Positions 22,995-36,830 of a DNA stretch of 64,000 nucleotides are shown in pieces. Below the pieces are notes generated by a model. It searched no databases. It was not told the DNA's origin and saw only the letters and a program-made list of their open reading frames with translations. Within the stretch, counting starts at the first letter, position 1. Each line of letters starts with the position of its first letter. The position numbers were made by a program, and so were the translations under genes. This DNA is from Gigantopelta aegis (Eukaryota > Mollusca > Gastropoda > Neomphalida > Peltospiridae), in NCBI RefSeq assembly GCF_016097555.1, contig NC_054704.1, forward strand, positions 100,190,716 through 100,254,715, in the 5' to 3' direction.

Positions 22995-23672
22995 TTGATT
23001 GATTGATTGAATGTTTGTTTAACGACACCCCAGCACAAAAATACATATCGGCTATTGGGTGTCACAAATGGTATATGAACATATTATTTATATATAGTTA
23101 TGTAAAACCACAGTGTAAGGAGCTGTGGCGGGAAAGTATAATACAATATATAAAATCGAGTTAAGTATATATTAAAATTTTGTATACAAGTCAAAGTGTT
23201 TTAAAAACTTTACAATTAACATTGGATGGAATTTAAAAGATTCCAAAACATTTTTGTTGCCAAATATATCATTTCTCGTCGGCTTGAGATGATCACACTC
23301 CACCAAAATGTGCCGCACAGTCAGTGTACACTGACAGTGTTCACACTGAGGAGGAGGGACCTTCTTTAAAATAAATGAATGCGTCAAACACGTATGGCCG
23401 ATGCGGGCACAGCACAAGACCACCTCATCCTTCCTGCACCTCCTGTAGGATGACTGCCACTCTCCCAGGACTGCCTTGACAGAATGAAGCTTATTTGCAA
23501 CCGCACCGTCCCAATCATCTTGCCAAGTCGAAAAGATATATTGATTAATATGAAATTTAAAATCACTGTAGGGGACACCAAAATGGACACGGGGCAAGTT
23601 CAAAGCAGACTTAGCAGCAACATGTGCCTTTTCGTTACCCTTAATGCCAACATGGCTGGGTACCCAACAAAA
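22995..23672 (-). mobile_element. 5'-truncated LINE (D), same subfamily as relic C
   Basis: Flanked by an exact 11-bp target-site duplication cccacagaaga (22984-22994 and 23673-23683). On the minus strand it starts within RNase H (CWVPSHVGIKGNEK), runs open to the ORF2 stop at 23172, and ends in a 3' UTR with tgacacccaatag, gtgctggggtgtcgttaaac and an AATC tail. Classic target-primed 5' truncation. Close to C in the ORF2 C terminus. Confidence 0.92.
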
Positions 23673-23683
23673 CCCACAGAAGA

Positions 23684-24870
23684 AGAGTAGGAAAACAACA
23701 AACAACGGCATTGATATACGCTACGTAACATTCAATTACACAATTTATTAACCACACTGTATATTATTAAATACTTGTTACATTAATATCTACAGTTGGA
23801 ATAATTTATATATATACACCAGAACATTACTCGATGTCGTAAAATCTCGATGTCGATCAACCGTTTGATCATGAATATTCAGTAAACTCTCACTGGCTGA
23901 CGACTCTCGGTGTCTACGATTTAGTCTCTCCCGCATAGCCACCCTATGCACTTAAGTTGATCTTAGGGCTAAGATCGCTTCGTGGAACGGGGCCCTGCCT
24001 GTCAAACGTTACGAACTAGTAAAACAAATTACACTAATGTGCAGCTGGATATGTGAGCCTGTTACGCCGTTATCGAACCGAGTCAAATAACCACGATATC
24101 AAAACGTAGTAACCTGATAATTTGTTTTATCATGCAACCCCTTTCAAGTTATATTTTTGTAATATGTTTCAGTCAAAAGCGGTATAGAAACTTAGATTTA
24201 TCGTGTAGAAACTATTTCCGGGAGTCGGACAATAGCAGGTGCCCAAAAGCATCTTGGGAATGGCATAGCCAGCCTAAAAGTTATGTGTTTCCAAATTTTA
24301 AATAAAATACTTTGATTATATGTCCAAGTATGTTGTGTCACATTACAACTTTTGTACCTTTTTCTGTGAAAATAAACTCAAGTTTATGTGTTACCTGAAG
24401 ATCTGCATCACTGGCTGCTAGTGACTGTGACGTCAGACACGTTCCCAATGTACATATTATTTGCAGGCAGCTACTTGCATTTTTGTTTTAAAATGTTTTA
24501 TTAAAAACGCTGGCTAGTTCCGAATGGGTGCGAATAATGGAGAATTGAAAAATAAGAGGTAATTTGATGTTATAGGAAGTGTAAATGTTATATTTATTTA
24601 TGCAGTTCAACAATTATTGCTGTAAATGGGTATTTGAAAAATGAGAAAATTATCTACCTGAAAATTTAGCAAACATTCATCATGCGCACAATTCATTTTC
24701 TAGTGACATGATAACATTTCAAACTATCAGGTAGAGGTTATCAGGCATAATAATTTATTGTATACGAACACAAAAGGACAGTCCTGTGATTGTCGTCCAT
24801 TTTAGGACTAACATGGAAGTACACCACAGTATGCTTAAGTCATACAATTTTTGGTAGGATTTTATTTAAT
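23684..24870. other. non-coding, no recognisable element
   Basis: AT-rich. I see neither a credible gene nor a bounded repeat. Confidence 0.5.
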
Positions 24871-24948
24871 TGCACAGAACAGTAGTTCATCAAGATTAAC
24901 CTCGAATGCAAGTATGCCCGAGGTTAATCTTGATGAACTGCACAGAAC
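24871..24948. repeat. perfect 21-bp inverted repeat between 10-bp direct repeats
   Basis: Arm 24884-24904 (agttcatcaagattaacctc plus g) is the exact reverse complement of 24919-24939, with a 14-nt loop. The whole is flanked by tgcacagaac at 24871-24880 and 24939-24948. It could be a templated-inversion scar or a tiny fold-back insertion. Confidence 0.9.
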
Positions 24949-26075
24949 ATCATCTCTTTTTGCCAAAACTGTTTTCCCTACATTGACACGAACAAAAATT
25001 ATATATGAAAAACATGTTTTAAAAACTAAAAGCAGACTATGCTAATATGGCTATAGTATAGGCTAGCCTAACAGAACGGGTTCTCGTTGGCACTAACAAC
25101 ATACACCATTGCGAACATACATTATATAAGCATTTATTTTCACTCCAAAATTGAGAACATTTCCGTCTCTGATTTTTGCTATATGACAGCATCTGGCTGT
25201 AGTACCGGTCCGAACAAGTGGTTCATTAACCGATTCACTCCGGCTGTCTCTTGCGCTATACACCCATGTCCTAAAAGGTCGATGCACAATATTACAAAAT
25301 AACATGGGCAAAATACAGCCAGAAGGCTTACCATTAAACATACATATTGTTTTAATTCTTCACCATTTTCTAGAAGTGAATATGTGAACCATAATATGTG
25401 TCACAATAGGATTGTATCAGAGACTTTCCGACAGGTGGCGCTCGTGCACTATACACCATTCCGGTTTCTAAATTTGTATTGTCGTAACGCACCGATCGAT
25501 ATATCCACTCTATTATTCCCGACCTAATTGTGAGCATGTGACTAAAGCGTAGAACGGCTAAAAATTAAAGTAAATAATTAAAATCTACGAAATTCCACAG
25601 TTGGTAGTAAAAAAAAAAAGAAAAAAAGTGGAAGAATAAAAAAGAACAAAATAATGTCCAGTCAAATCGTGGGAACTATAGTGGACCGTGATTAATGAAC
25701 TCTCACCCGGAAGTGATCTGTGTAGTGAGACCCTATCATTAGTGACGTCACGCTACTGTCGTTCGGCTAGTTAATGAGTTTACCGCTGCCAAATAGAGTG
25801 GCGCTGCGTGCGATATCATTTCCCCGTACCTGCACACGTGCCTTACTGCGTAAGCATGCTAAATACACAACTCGCATAAACATTCTAACATTAATATATA
25901 TTGATGAGTGTAAATTTACGGAAACGGAAGTTTTCTTACGTGCAGGATATGCGTAACATTCTTTGTTCGCTAACCTCTGACCTTCAAATTATAAATAGAC
26001 ATACGAGTAAATAAAAAATTTAAATTAAAACAAAAAACAAAACAAAACAGGTAATAATAATGTCTCTTCACTGAC
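24949..26075. other. upstream region of the CNBD2-like gene
   Basis: No other gene seen. A perfect CRE (TGACGTCA, 25743-25750) lies 326 bp before the first coding ATG and may belong to that gene's promoter. Confidence 0.4.
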
Positions 26076-26480
26076 ATGAGCACTGTACAGTTGGAGAGTC
26101 ACAGCACTGAGCCTTCCAGACTCCAATTACCGCTTATTAATACTTCTAGCGAGCCACAACCTGGAATACAACACCTACTAGCCAAAATAAACGCCAAACA
26201 GTCTAGTGACGAACTTTTGCCAGGGAACATTGACAACAAGCCCAGAGAAGTGCCATCAAAATGTGGTCTGCGCCCTCGGTCCCACGCAGTTAAAAGACGA
26301 CCGCATCACGCGTTTCAGTCGCGAGCAGGGGAAATTCTATCACAAGAGATGGGCGCCGCGTCGATGCCCGAGACGCCGGCTGTGAGTAACACCGACGGCT
26401 GCATCACCCCTGTGTGTAAAGAACCGTGTCGCACGCCCAAGGCTGGTGTGAAGTCACTATGGGCGTTAGGAGGGAAAGAG
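26076..26480 (+). CDS. CNBD2: CNBD2-like exon 1
   Basis: ATG followed by 135 codons (MSTVQLESHSTEPSRLQ) ending ALGGKE at a gtaatc donor, phase 0. Weakly conserved, Ser/Pro-rich and basic. The first of several possible starts; a tandem GT microsatellite lies 50 bp into the intron. Confidence 0.65.
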
Positions 26481-28245
26481 GTAATCACTTATTGCATCAC
26501 TGATATATATGACAGACCCGTAGACAGGATTTGTGTGTGTGTGTGTGTGTGTGTGTGTGGGGGGGGGGGGGGGGTCGTTTAGGCTTATGTTGAGGCACCC
26601 GCTAGTTGCTTAGGGGCATATTGAAGAAGAAAAAAGCCACCGTTGGGGGAGGGGGAGTCCACCCACCCACCCATTGGCTACGGGCCTGATTATAAATACT
26701 CGAAGAGTAGAATGTCCTGTGCAGATAAAATGGCTTCAAATTTGAACTTTATAAATGATTGCAATTTGTAACGCTGTTGTATACCCGGTAGGTCGAAACC
26801 TTATGTGGCGTTACGGGTGTGATATAACACACACACACACACTCTCTCTCTCTCTCTCGGCGGATCCGACGTTTGCACGGTATACGAGTTTTTTCTCGTT
26901 GCCATCTAGCTCACATGTCAAAGGCTGTGGTATGTGCTTTTCTGTCTGTGTGAAAGTGCATATAAAAGATTCCTTGCGTGTAGCTGGTTTTTCCTCTGAC
27001 TAAATGTTTGACATCCAATAGCCTATGATTTATTAATCAATGTTCTCTAGTGGTGTCATTAAACAAAACAAAATTTAACTCTGTTAGTTCTACCACAATA
27101 ACCTTTAATTAGGATAGTCATGTTTTGACCAATAGCCTACATTTCTCGAAAACAATTTATTTTCCTTTCAATACCAGTCGCGTGTGCAAGAGGTGTTCAG
27201 ACCAAACTACCCTCAAGTAATTTGTTCTTCTGTCTTCTTTAACATTTTGTCATATTTTTATTAAGTACGAGAGCAATTGTTCTGTGTCAAGTTCACAGTA
27301 ATTTGAGTGACATAAATTATTGATATATACATGTAAAAGCAGCCCATCAGCCATGTAAAAATAGTTTTACACGAGTCCATAGACAATTTCTGCACGGGCG
27401 TATGCTGAACAGTTTGTATTAAATTTCATTTGGTTACTCAATCAGCTGATCTAGCAAAAATTTTGGCCCCGATTTATTTTGTCTGGCGGACACATTTCAC
27501 CAACGAATATGTCTGTCCATACTTAAAGGAAGTGGACACGGTGGCCTCAAAGTGCAGGGTTGTTTCACGTGGTTACCTTTTCGAATGAATCATTGATCTA
27601 GCTATATTTTGGGGTACCATTCTAATACCCCACATTACCACACCCATTACGGTAAGCCAGGCAGATGTCCAGTTCGTTATGTTGTCTCAAAGTTTGTTTT
27701 GTTTAACGACACCACTAAAGCACATTAATTAATCACTGGCTATTGGATGTCAAACGTGGTAATCCTCGGGGGCGTAAGCAAATGGTTCGCTTTCAGAATT
27801 AAAACATACAGGTTTATACATATGGAGTTTCTGGTGGTGCAAAACAAAATAGAAAAAGGGTCCACTTGGTTCATATTCGACCCCCCCCCCCCCCCCCCCC
27901 CCCCCCCGGACCAGATCACGCTACGCCCCTGATCCCGACAGTGTCATCAGAGAAAACCTACATTTTTCCATAAGCAGCAAGTAATCTTTTATATGAACTT
28001 TCCCATATAGGCAGGAAAGCACATACATCAACCTTTCACTAGTTGTGGTGCACTGGTTGGAATGAGGTAAAAACCCAAACCTCAGGCAAGCACTCAACCA
28101 ACTGAGCTAAATCCAGCCCCCATTGTGTTGTGATGTATGTAGCACATAGTACCAAGTGATACACTAACAACTGGTTACTTGCTCTGCTAGGCTGACCCCC
28201 GCTCTATGAGGACTGAGTAAGACTTACCTTGACATGGGCGTACAT

Positions 28246-28279
<34 letters not shown>

Positions 28280-31200
28280 TTTCTTTTATAATTTAATATA
28301 TCTGACATTATTATATTTACTCAACATAGAAATATATGCCCAATATCTCTGCAATCTATTTTGGAACCCCCCTTTTCAAAATCCTATGTACACCCATGCT
28401 TGATGATCATCAATGGTTGTAACATGTTTCTTTACATGAAAACAAACACATGTAATTAATATAATGAGTTTTATTTTCAGCATACATCAATTGACTTTCA
28501 ATCCTAATGTACATACGCAAATATAAAATTCCTGTAGAAAAGGAAAAACTACTCACCCCACCGTGTCTATTGTTTATTCAGTCCAATCACTGACTTAGCC
28601 AGGAGGGGTCATGGTGGCATTCTCCAATCACCTTTCCACCACCACAACCGTTTATATTTCCTGTCACTCCAGCGCATGACTCATAGACCATGTGATTGCC
28701 CCAACCAGCCCCACCCCAAGACAAAATCATGACTGGAACGAATCAATCTATATGTCAATGAAATGTATATATTTTACTTGTGTAACTTATAGATCTAAGT
28801 AATATGCTGACAACATGCTAAAACTGTAGTATAGTATATTGGTACCCTGAAAGCATGGAAATACATATTAAGTTTAAAACAGTACTTTAGCAAAAGACCA
28901 TAATTATTTATCTTCAACTGTGGCTTCATAAATGTTCACCTCTAGAGATGTTTTTAAAATAAAGAAATATACAGGTGGCTTTAGTTTGAAATAAATGAAA
29001 AAAGGGAATAATTATGAACATGTAACTGAATTTGAAACAACTTTTTGTGTTACTTCTAAGCAAAAACAAGCAAACTGTTTTTGCAGTAGGGTATAGCCTC
29101 TATTAGAAGTTCAAAACCCAGCTACAGCCTCAAAACTGAGCAAGTTAGACTTGTTATATTACATTTCAGCGCGCAGACATGCACACGATAAAACGTGTTA
29201 GTGGAAAGTGGCCCTTACGCTGAAAGAAAAGCCAGTAAACACTGGTCAGGGTTAGGTAAAAATTAAAATTAATTTTTTTGTAAAAAGTATCAAATAAAAT
29301 TGTAAATTGTGGGTAGCAAGACTCAGCACGGTTAATTTAAAATGCATTTCTGATTTTTTTGTATGACACAAATCTATTTATTGTAACATTAGTTTGTATT
29401 ATTGCGAGCCACAGACACACATCAGACTGTTTGTAAGTTCTAACATTACACAGTGCGTATTACTGCGAGCCCCGCATTAACAGCTGTTGAAATCTGTTGG
29501 TGATCACGAGCGACATGTCAATGAAGCGTTCGACACAGTTCACCATGCAGGTCTCCGTCCGACTGTCCAGCTTGTCGCGTGGTTTGTCCATGCACGTCTC
29601 CCAACACGTGTCTGTTAGTTTGTGGATCTGGTTCTGAAATTCAGCCTTCTGTGATTCCATCTGCACAAACCTTGCCAGTTCCGGGTCAGTCCCTTCGGGA
29701 AGCTTACTGCTGTCGAACGACATTGCTGGCTGCTTATTATGACTTGTCACAAAGTTCCAATACTTCCAACTGCCGGAGTATTATTCATAGACTGAAAAGG
29801 AAAAACACCAAATAACTAAGTTGATGTTGAAAAATTATATATATACACACACACACAATTATATGTACAAAAAGCAGGGGGTGGAATTTAACTCAGTCGG
29901 TTGAGTGCTTGCTAGAGGTGCTTACGTCGCAGGATCGAACCACCTCAGTGGATCCATTCAACCGATTAAGTATTTTCTTGTTGCAACCAGTGCACCACAA
30001 CTGGACAAAGGCCGTGGTATGTGCTTTCCTCTTCATGGGAAAGTGCATATAAAAGATCCCTTGCTGCATTAGGAAAAATGTAGGTTTCCTCCGATGACTA
30101 CGTGTCAGAATTACCAAATATTTGACATCCAATAGCCAATGATTAATTAATCAATGTGCTCCAGTAGTGTCATTAAACAACACAAACTTCACCCTGTCCA
30201 TTGCCAAATTAGCCAATTTTATACAAAATAGCTACATTTAGTAATTGGCCGATAAACCTTTCTGTAAATTAAAGAACATTTACATGTAGTACTTTTAACT
30301 ATCATGATTCACATTGCAATTCATACATTGATCACTATGCAAGTTTCAGAGACCACTACACAATTCTAAACAATAAATAGTAGCTGCTAATGAATTTTCA
30401 ATCAACAACTTAGTAATAAAATTTTAGAAAACAAAATATTCCCTTTGAGTGTGTGACACTCCTCTGTTATTTATTTATAATTTTTATGACATTCTCTGCA
30501 AAGAATATCAGGTTCTGTGACCTTTGTTATATTCAAATATGATTAAAAGGCATGGTTAAAGATTTTGTGTGAACTCACAAAATACATTTTAAAAAGATGA
30601 TAAAGCTTAGCAGGGCTAGTTCTAGGTGAACACAAAGTTTCGCCAAATTATCTATTAAACTTCAAAAGTTGCAGAAAACCAGTTATTTTATAATAAAATA
30701 TAGTAAAATTATTTCGCCATCTCAAAATAAAATTTGCCAGTTGTTTTCAAAATCCTTCTTAGCTTTCAGTTAATGAAAATGCTTCTTAATTGTGAAGAAA
30801 ATTGCACAAATGAACGAGATTCGTGATGGTGTGTGCTATCCTGTCTATGGGATGGTGCATATAAAAGATCCCTTGCTACTAATGGAAAAATGTAGCAGGG
30901 TTCCTCTGTAAGACTGACAAAATTACCAAATGTTTGTCATCCAATAGCCGATTATTCATAAATCAATGTGCTCTAGTGGCAGGGTTTAAGCTGTCATTCG
31001 CCAAATCGCCAAATGCGAATTAATATTTAATTCAGCGAAAATATTTCATTATTAAACCTGCTTTATTTTTGTCAATCGGAATAGCTTGACTGTTCTTACT
31101 ATACCGTTTGCCGGATATATCATAAAGGATTGTTAAAACTATGATTAAACTGTTTAACTCTATCTTTATTTTAGCTTCTGAGAAGCAGTGGTTATTCAAC

Positions 31201-34200
31201 TTATTGATTATTGTCCGAACCAAATTGTTAACAACTACAAAAAATTACTCTCCTACCTTTAATTGCCGTTAGATTTCCTCCAAAGTTTGTCCAGACACAA
31301 ATTGCAAAAAAAACCACTACAAATATACAGATTCCACACATGAGACTACAACGATGTCGCCGATATTGTCTTTGCTGAGATTGCATAGGGAAAAATGCCG
31401 TCTGCCATGTTGTTTGTTTATGGAATATTCTTCAAGAGGGGTGAAAGCCTCCAAAGTATGTGACATAATTAATATGAAATCAATGATCTCTAGTGGTATC
31501 ATTAAAATAATAATAATAATAGTAACAAAAAATAATAATAATATGACGTCATCACGTTTTCTTTTATATCATAACATGTTATGACGTTGTTAGATTAAGT
31601 CCTATCCTTTCACCTCTCTTGAAGAATATTCCGTAAAAATGGCAGCTGATACACAATTACATGCTTTTTTCCCTATGCGCTCCCAGCGAAGTCGATATAG
31701 ATGACATGGTTAGCATCTGGTATGTGGAATCTGTGTCATTGTAATGGTTTTTTCAAGATTTGGGTCTGGTCAAACTGTGGAGGAAATCTAACGGCAATTA
31801 AAGGTAGGAGAGTAATTTTTCGTAGTTGTTAAAGCCGCACACCCTAGTTCCATCCAGCGAAAATACATTATATTTTGGTTAATCTACAAACCTGTAACAC
31901 ACTTAGATCATGTTTTTATCAAATGGAGTGAAAAAGCAGGTTTTATATCGATAAATACCATGGGAATCCCCATGTCCCAATTGCTTGAAATAATTTTGAA
32001 AGTTAGTATTCTGATGTCACCGGTAGATGTCGCTCAAAGCACAACAATGCCTACGTCACAACAAATTTCACAGAGTGCGCACAGACTTGGGGTGCGTTCT
32101 TTTCACCTCTCCTGGACATGTTCCAACTGTTCTGTCCTGGTTGTATCCCCTCCAGATATCGTAAGACTTAGCAAAATTATTGGTTTTAAGGGTTTGTAAC
32201 GTTTTGTATTGAGACACTTACTTGTCTGAACTTTATTGTTACTGAAAATGTTCACGAACTGTAAAGAAAAATCTCACAAATGAACAACAAGCAAACGACA
32301 ACAAATCGGATGTTGATTGCGCGAACCGTGCACGAGAAAACAAACCGAACCAAAAATGATAACGGTCATGTGGTATACCAACGTCTGTGACGTTTACACA
32401 GGAAGATTTGCTCTAAAAATAGATTGGACCTCGCTTGCTTAACGGTTTTTTCTCGAGTGCACGCCTGTTGTTAAGAAATACAAAAAATGCATTTCGTGGT
32501 TTTACAAACATCAGGATTACCAGGATTACCAAAAAGCACTTCAGGTGAATGGAAATGTGTATTCTAAATAATAAAATGTAAGTAAAGTGCAATTTTATTT
32601 GTGAAGAAATGGGTTTAATAGCGAAAAACAACGCCGTAATGGTTAACAACTAGCCGTAACTAGGGCGTGTCCCTTTAAGTTAGTTTAACAATTTGGTTCG
32701 GACAATAGTCTTTGTTTATTTTTAAGGATATTTCCGGGTTTTAACATAAGACTTAACTTTAACTCTGTTGTAACTTCATCCAAATGTGTTACAGGTTTGT
32801 AGATGAACTAAACTTAGTGTCTATTTTAACGAGTTAAAACTAGGGCCTGTGCCTGTAAGAACCTGTAACACGTGCCGACATGACACGAACTGGTTTGGAG
32901 GGTAGTACGCCCAGGACTCTTGCTACTGCATCTAAACGACAGTAACTGACTGACTGGATTTCATTTCTCTCTAATGGATTTACCTGATGACAAATTAAAA
33001 CTGTTTTGTTCTAATTTATCGATACAGTCAGAACCTTCAAAGTCAAATTCACGTTTTGTAAACAAAAACGGAAACGGAAGCCAATTCACACATGAAGCGA
33101 CATTCGTATTTCCCCCCAATAGGTTGGAGCACCCAGTGCTTTACTACAAACAAACCGTATTGTAACACGAACCTACCGACCTCGGTGGTGTTAAGTCATC
33201 GGTCACAAGGCTGGTAGCTTCGTAGGTACAGGGATCGCAGCCCGGTACCGGCTCCCACCCATAGCAAGTTTTAAGGACTCAATGGTAAAACCACTACATC
33301 CTCTTCTCTCTCACTAACTACTAACAACTAACCCACTGTTCAGGACAGCATAAGCTCGAAAATAAGTTGAAATGAATGAACTCAGAATAGCCGTCACAAC
33401 TGTTAATGCAAAATGTTAAGGTTTGTTTTGTTTAACGACACCATGCACATGCATATACTAATCATCGGCTATTGGATGTCAAACATTTGGTTATTCTGAC
33501 ATATATATATGAAACCCGCTTCATTTTTCCATTAGTAGCAATGGATCTTTTATATAATAATAATAATAATAGATTTTTATTTCAGATCAGAGATCCATAG
33601 AACATATATAAACATCACATACAAACCTGATTACATAATATACAGCAGCTTGTGCCAGCGATTTACACATACAGATTTGACGTACACAGTTGTACACCGC
33701 AGGTGGGCAAGTAGGTCGTTTGAAGTTGTTTCGATTCTGCTCTTCAGCGAATATGCTGTTGAGCGAAGTAAAGCGCCAAAGCTTTTTACTCGATGACTGA
33801 CAAACATCTTGCTGGCACTGTATGGTCGTCGTTGTCCGATCATCCATCGGTATGCATTATTATAACATATGTTAAGATCTTTCATGGTATCCTGCTTAAA
33901 TTTCACCCATAATGCACCCGCGTACAAATTACTACAATAACTCACAAATAATTGTGTTTTAACAGATTCTGAACATTTTGCAAATCGCCGCAACAACATG
34001 TTTGCACGTACACAAAGGGCTCTATACTGTCGTTTAATGTCTTTATCGTCTTTCATGTTTTTGCATATGATATGACCTAGATATTTATAGTTGTCAACAA
34101 ATTTCAGTACATCACCACACAAATATATCGAAGGCACATTGATCAACTTCAGAGTTTCTGGCTCAATACACATACAAACAGTTTTCATTGTATTATATAT

Positions 34201-36770
34201 AATATCATAATCTTCTGCAAATTTCTCGCAAATCGTTAACATTTTTCTTAATGCAGAAATAGATGGGCAAAGAAGTGACATATCATCAGCAAAACTGAAG
34301 TTATTTAGAAACACCCCACCAACATTACACCCAACTGCACATTTTGACAACTGTAGGTTAAGGCCATCAATATATATATTAAATAATAAGGGTGACATTA
34401 CCCCACCTTGACGGACGCCATTTGTTACATTAAAATTACAGGAAATATATGCACCCCATTTTACACTAAACTGCACTATCACACAGACAGAATAGCACAT
34501 ACCACGACTTTTGATATACCAGTCGTATTGCACTGGCTGGAACGAAAAATAGTCCAATGGGCCACCGACGGGGATCGATCCTAGACCGATCGCGCATCAT
34601 GCAAACGCTTTACCACTGGGCTACGTTCCTCCCCTGTTAATGCAAAACGACTAGCTAATCCAAACATTGTTAAAGTTTGTTTTGTTTAAAGACACTGCTA
34701 GAGCACATTGATTTATTTATCGTCGGATTTTGCATAGGTCTACCTTTGATAATTCTAGGATACGGACATAGTACTTCTAATACAGTGTGTCATAATTATT
34801 AAATAGAAGAATCCTGTTACATTTTTCGTGGGGATCCTTTATGTGCACTTTCCTACAGACAGGACAGCACATACCAGATATGCCAGTTGCGAGGCACGGG
34901 AGAGAGAGAGCCTGTGTGGTATCGTAACATTCAAATTTATTTATTTCGCCATATTATTTCGTAAGACAATAAATACCAAAATTTAAATAAAAAGTCATCG
35001 GAAGCGAGACGGGTGGATGGGGTGCACAAATTATTGAGTATTTGCGAAAGTAATTGTAACGAATTATTTAATCGAACTGTACAGTCGTTCACTCCAAGTT
35101 ATTGATTGATCCAACAATTTGGTACATGGCTGTGGCGTTAATGTATTCAACGTATACATATAGATCTATATAAATTATACATCAGGGACATTAATTTAAC
35201 ACGCGTTGCATTTGCCATGATGAATGTGACCTGTAGAATGCAAGACCTCTGGTTTTCAAAATTTTCTCAGGGTGCATGGTCCTAAACTCGCCCTCGATCT
35301 CTGTCCCCCCCCCCCACCCACCCACCCTTCTTCCTCCACTTGCTTCCGTATCTGGCACGGCGGATTGGAGGCAGAACGGTGGGGCGACTGAGATCGAGGG
35401 TCACTCTAACATATAGTATTCGCTATAACATGATCTCAATCCACTCAAGAATCTCCAAGGCAAGTCGGGCCTTTGCATCACTCCGAAACATCTGGAAAGC
35501 AAGCAAGATTAGTTTGAAGACAAAGATACGCCTTTTTAAAAGCAGTCTTAAGCACTCTACTGTATGGAACAGAATCCTAAAAAATTACCAAGACCATCGG
35601 TCAAAAGTTGGAGCTCTTTCAAAATTGGTGCCTTCGCAGGATTCTGAATATCTTCTGGCCCAACATCATAACCAATGAAGAACTCCATAAACAAACCTCC
35701 ACAGAGTCATTGGTATCGGAGATCAAGCGCCGAAGATGGCGCTGGATTGGCCATGTTATCAGAATGCCTCAAACAGCCCTGCCAAGAGTGGCACTTCGAA
35801 TGACCCCTCCTGGGAAAAGGAAACGAGGAAGACCGAAAGAAACATGGATGAGGACAGTAGAGACGTAAATTCGAGAGGGCGGTCTGAGCTGGGGGCTGCT
35901 GGAGAAACTGGCAAAAGACAGGCAGCAGTGGCGATCTCTGGTTACAGCCTTATGTGCTTCTTAGCACGAAAGGGATTAAAAAAACATAACATGATCTCGT
36001 TCCAACCAGTGCACCACAACTGGTATATCAAAGGCCGTGGTATGTGTTATCGTATTCATATAAAAGATCCCTTGCTACAAATGGGAAAAAATATAGCGAG
36101 TTTCCTCCCTAAGACTATATGTCAAAACTACCAAATATTTGACATCCAATAGCCGATTATTAATTAATCAATGTGCTCTACTAGATCCTAAATATTTCTT
36201 TTTATAAGGCTGGTGACCTTTTCTTTCTTTATAGTCTTTGCTTTAAAAATATAACAGAAAAAAAAACAATAAACAAAAAACCCAACAATTTTGTAACTTG
36301 TTTGAAAAAAACAAAAAAACTGTTTTCCATACTTCTTTTTGAACCTCGCCTATTTTTACCATACTTCATTCATATTTCTAGGATACCAAGTGATGTTCTT
36401 ACTACATTAGACACCCACTTAAAGCAGTTATTACCCCCCCCCCCAAAAAAAAAAAAACAACAAAAAAAAAACAACAAAACAAACAACAACAACCCCAACA
36501 ACAACAAAACAAAAACATTTGGGTGTTGATAGACAAACCTTTTCTTTCTATCCCTTTTCCCTTTCTTTTCTCCCCTCTATGCTCGTTTTATCTATCCATT
36601 TTGACACTCAGATCATTAAAAAAAACCCAAATATGGATATGTTTGTGCAATATAGACGACAAATGAAATGAATGTAACTACCATATGTATCATATATGTA
36701 TGTATGTATATGCCCGTATATGTGTGTATGTGTGTATATGTATATCTATGTGTATGTATGTGTGTATATG

Positions 36771-36830
<60 letters not shown>

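Noticed and set aside
26755-27003. 82-codon frame after CNBD2-like exon 1
   Set aside because: Runs across CA/CT repeats and a SINE; no splice or homology support.
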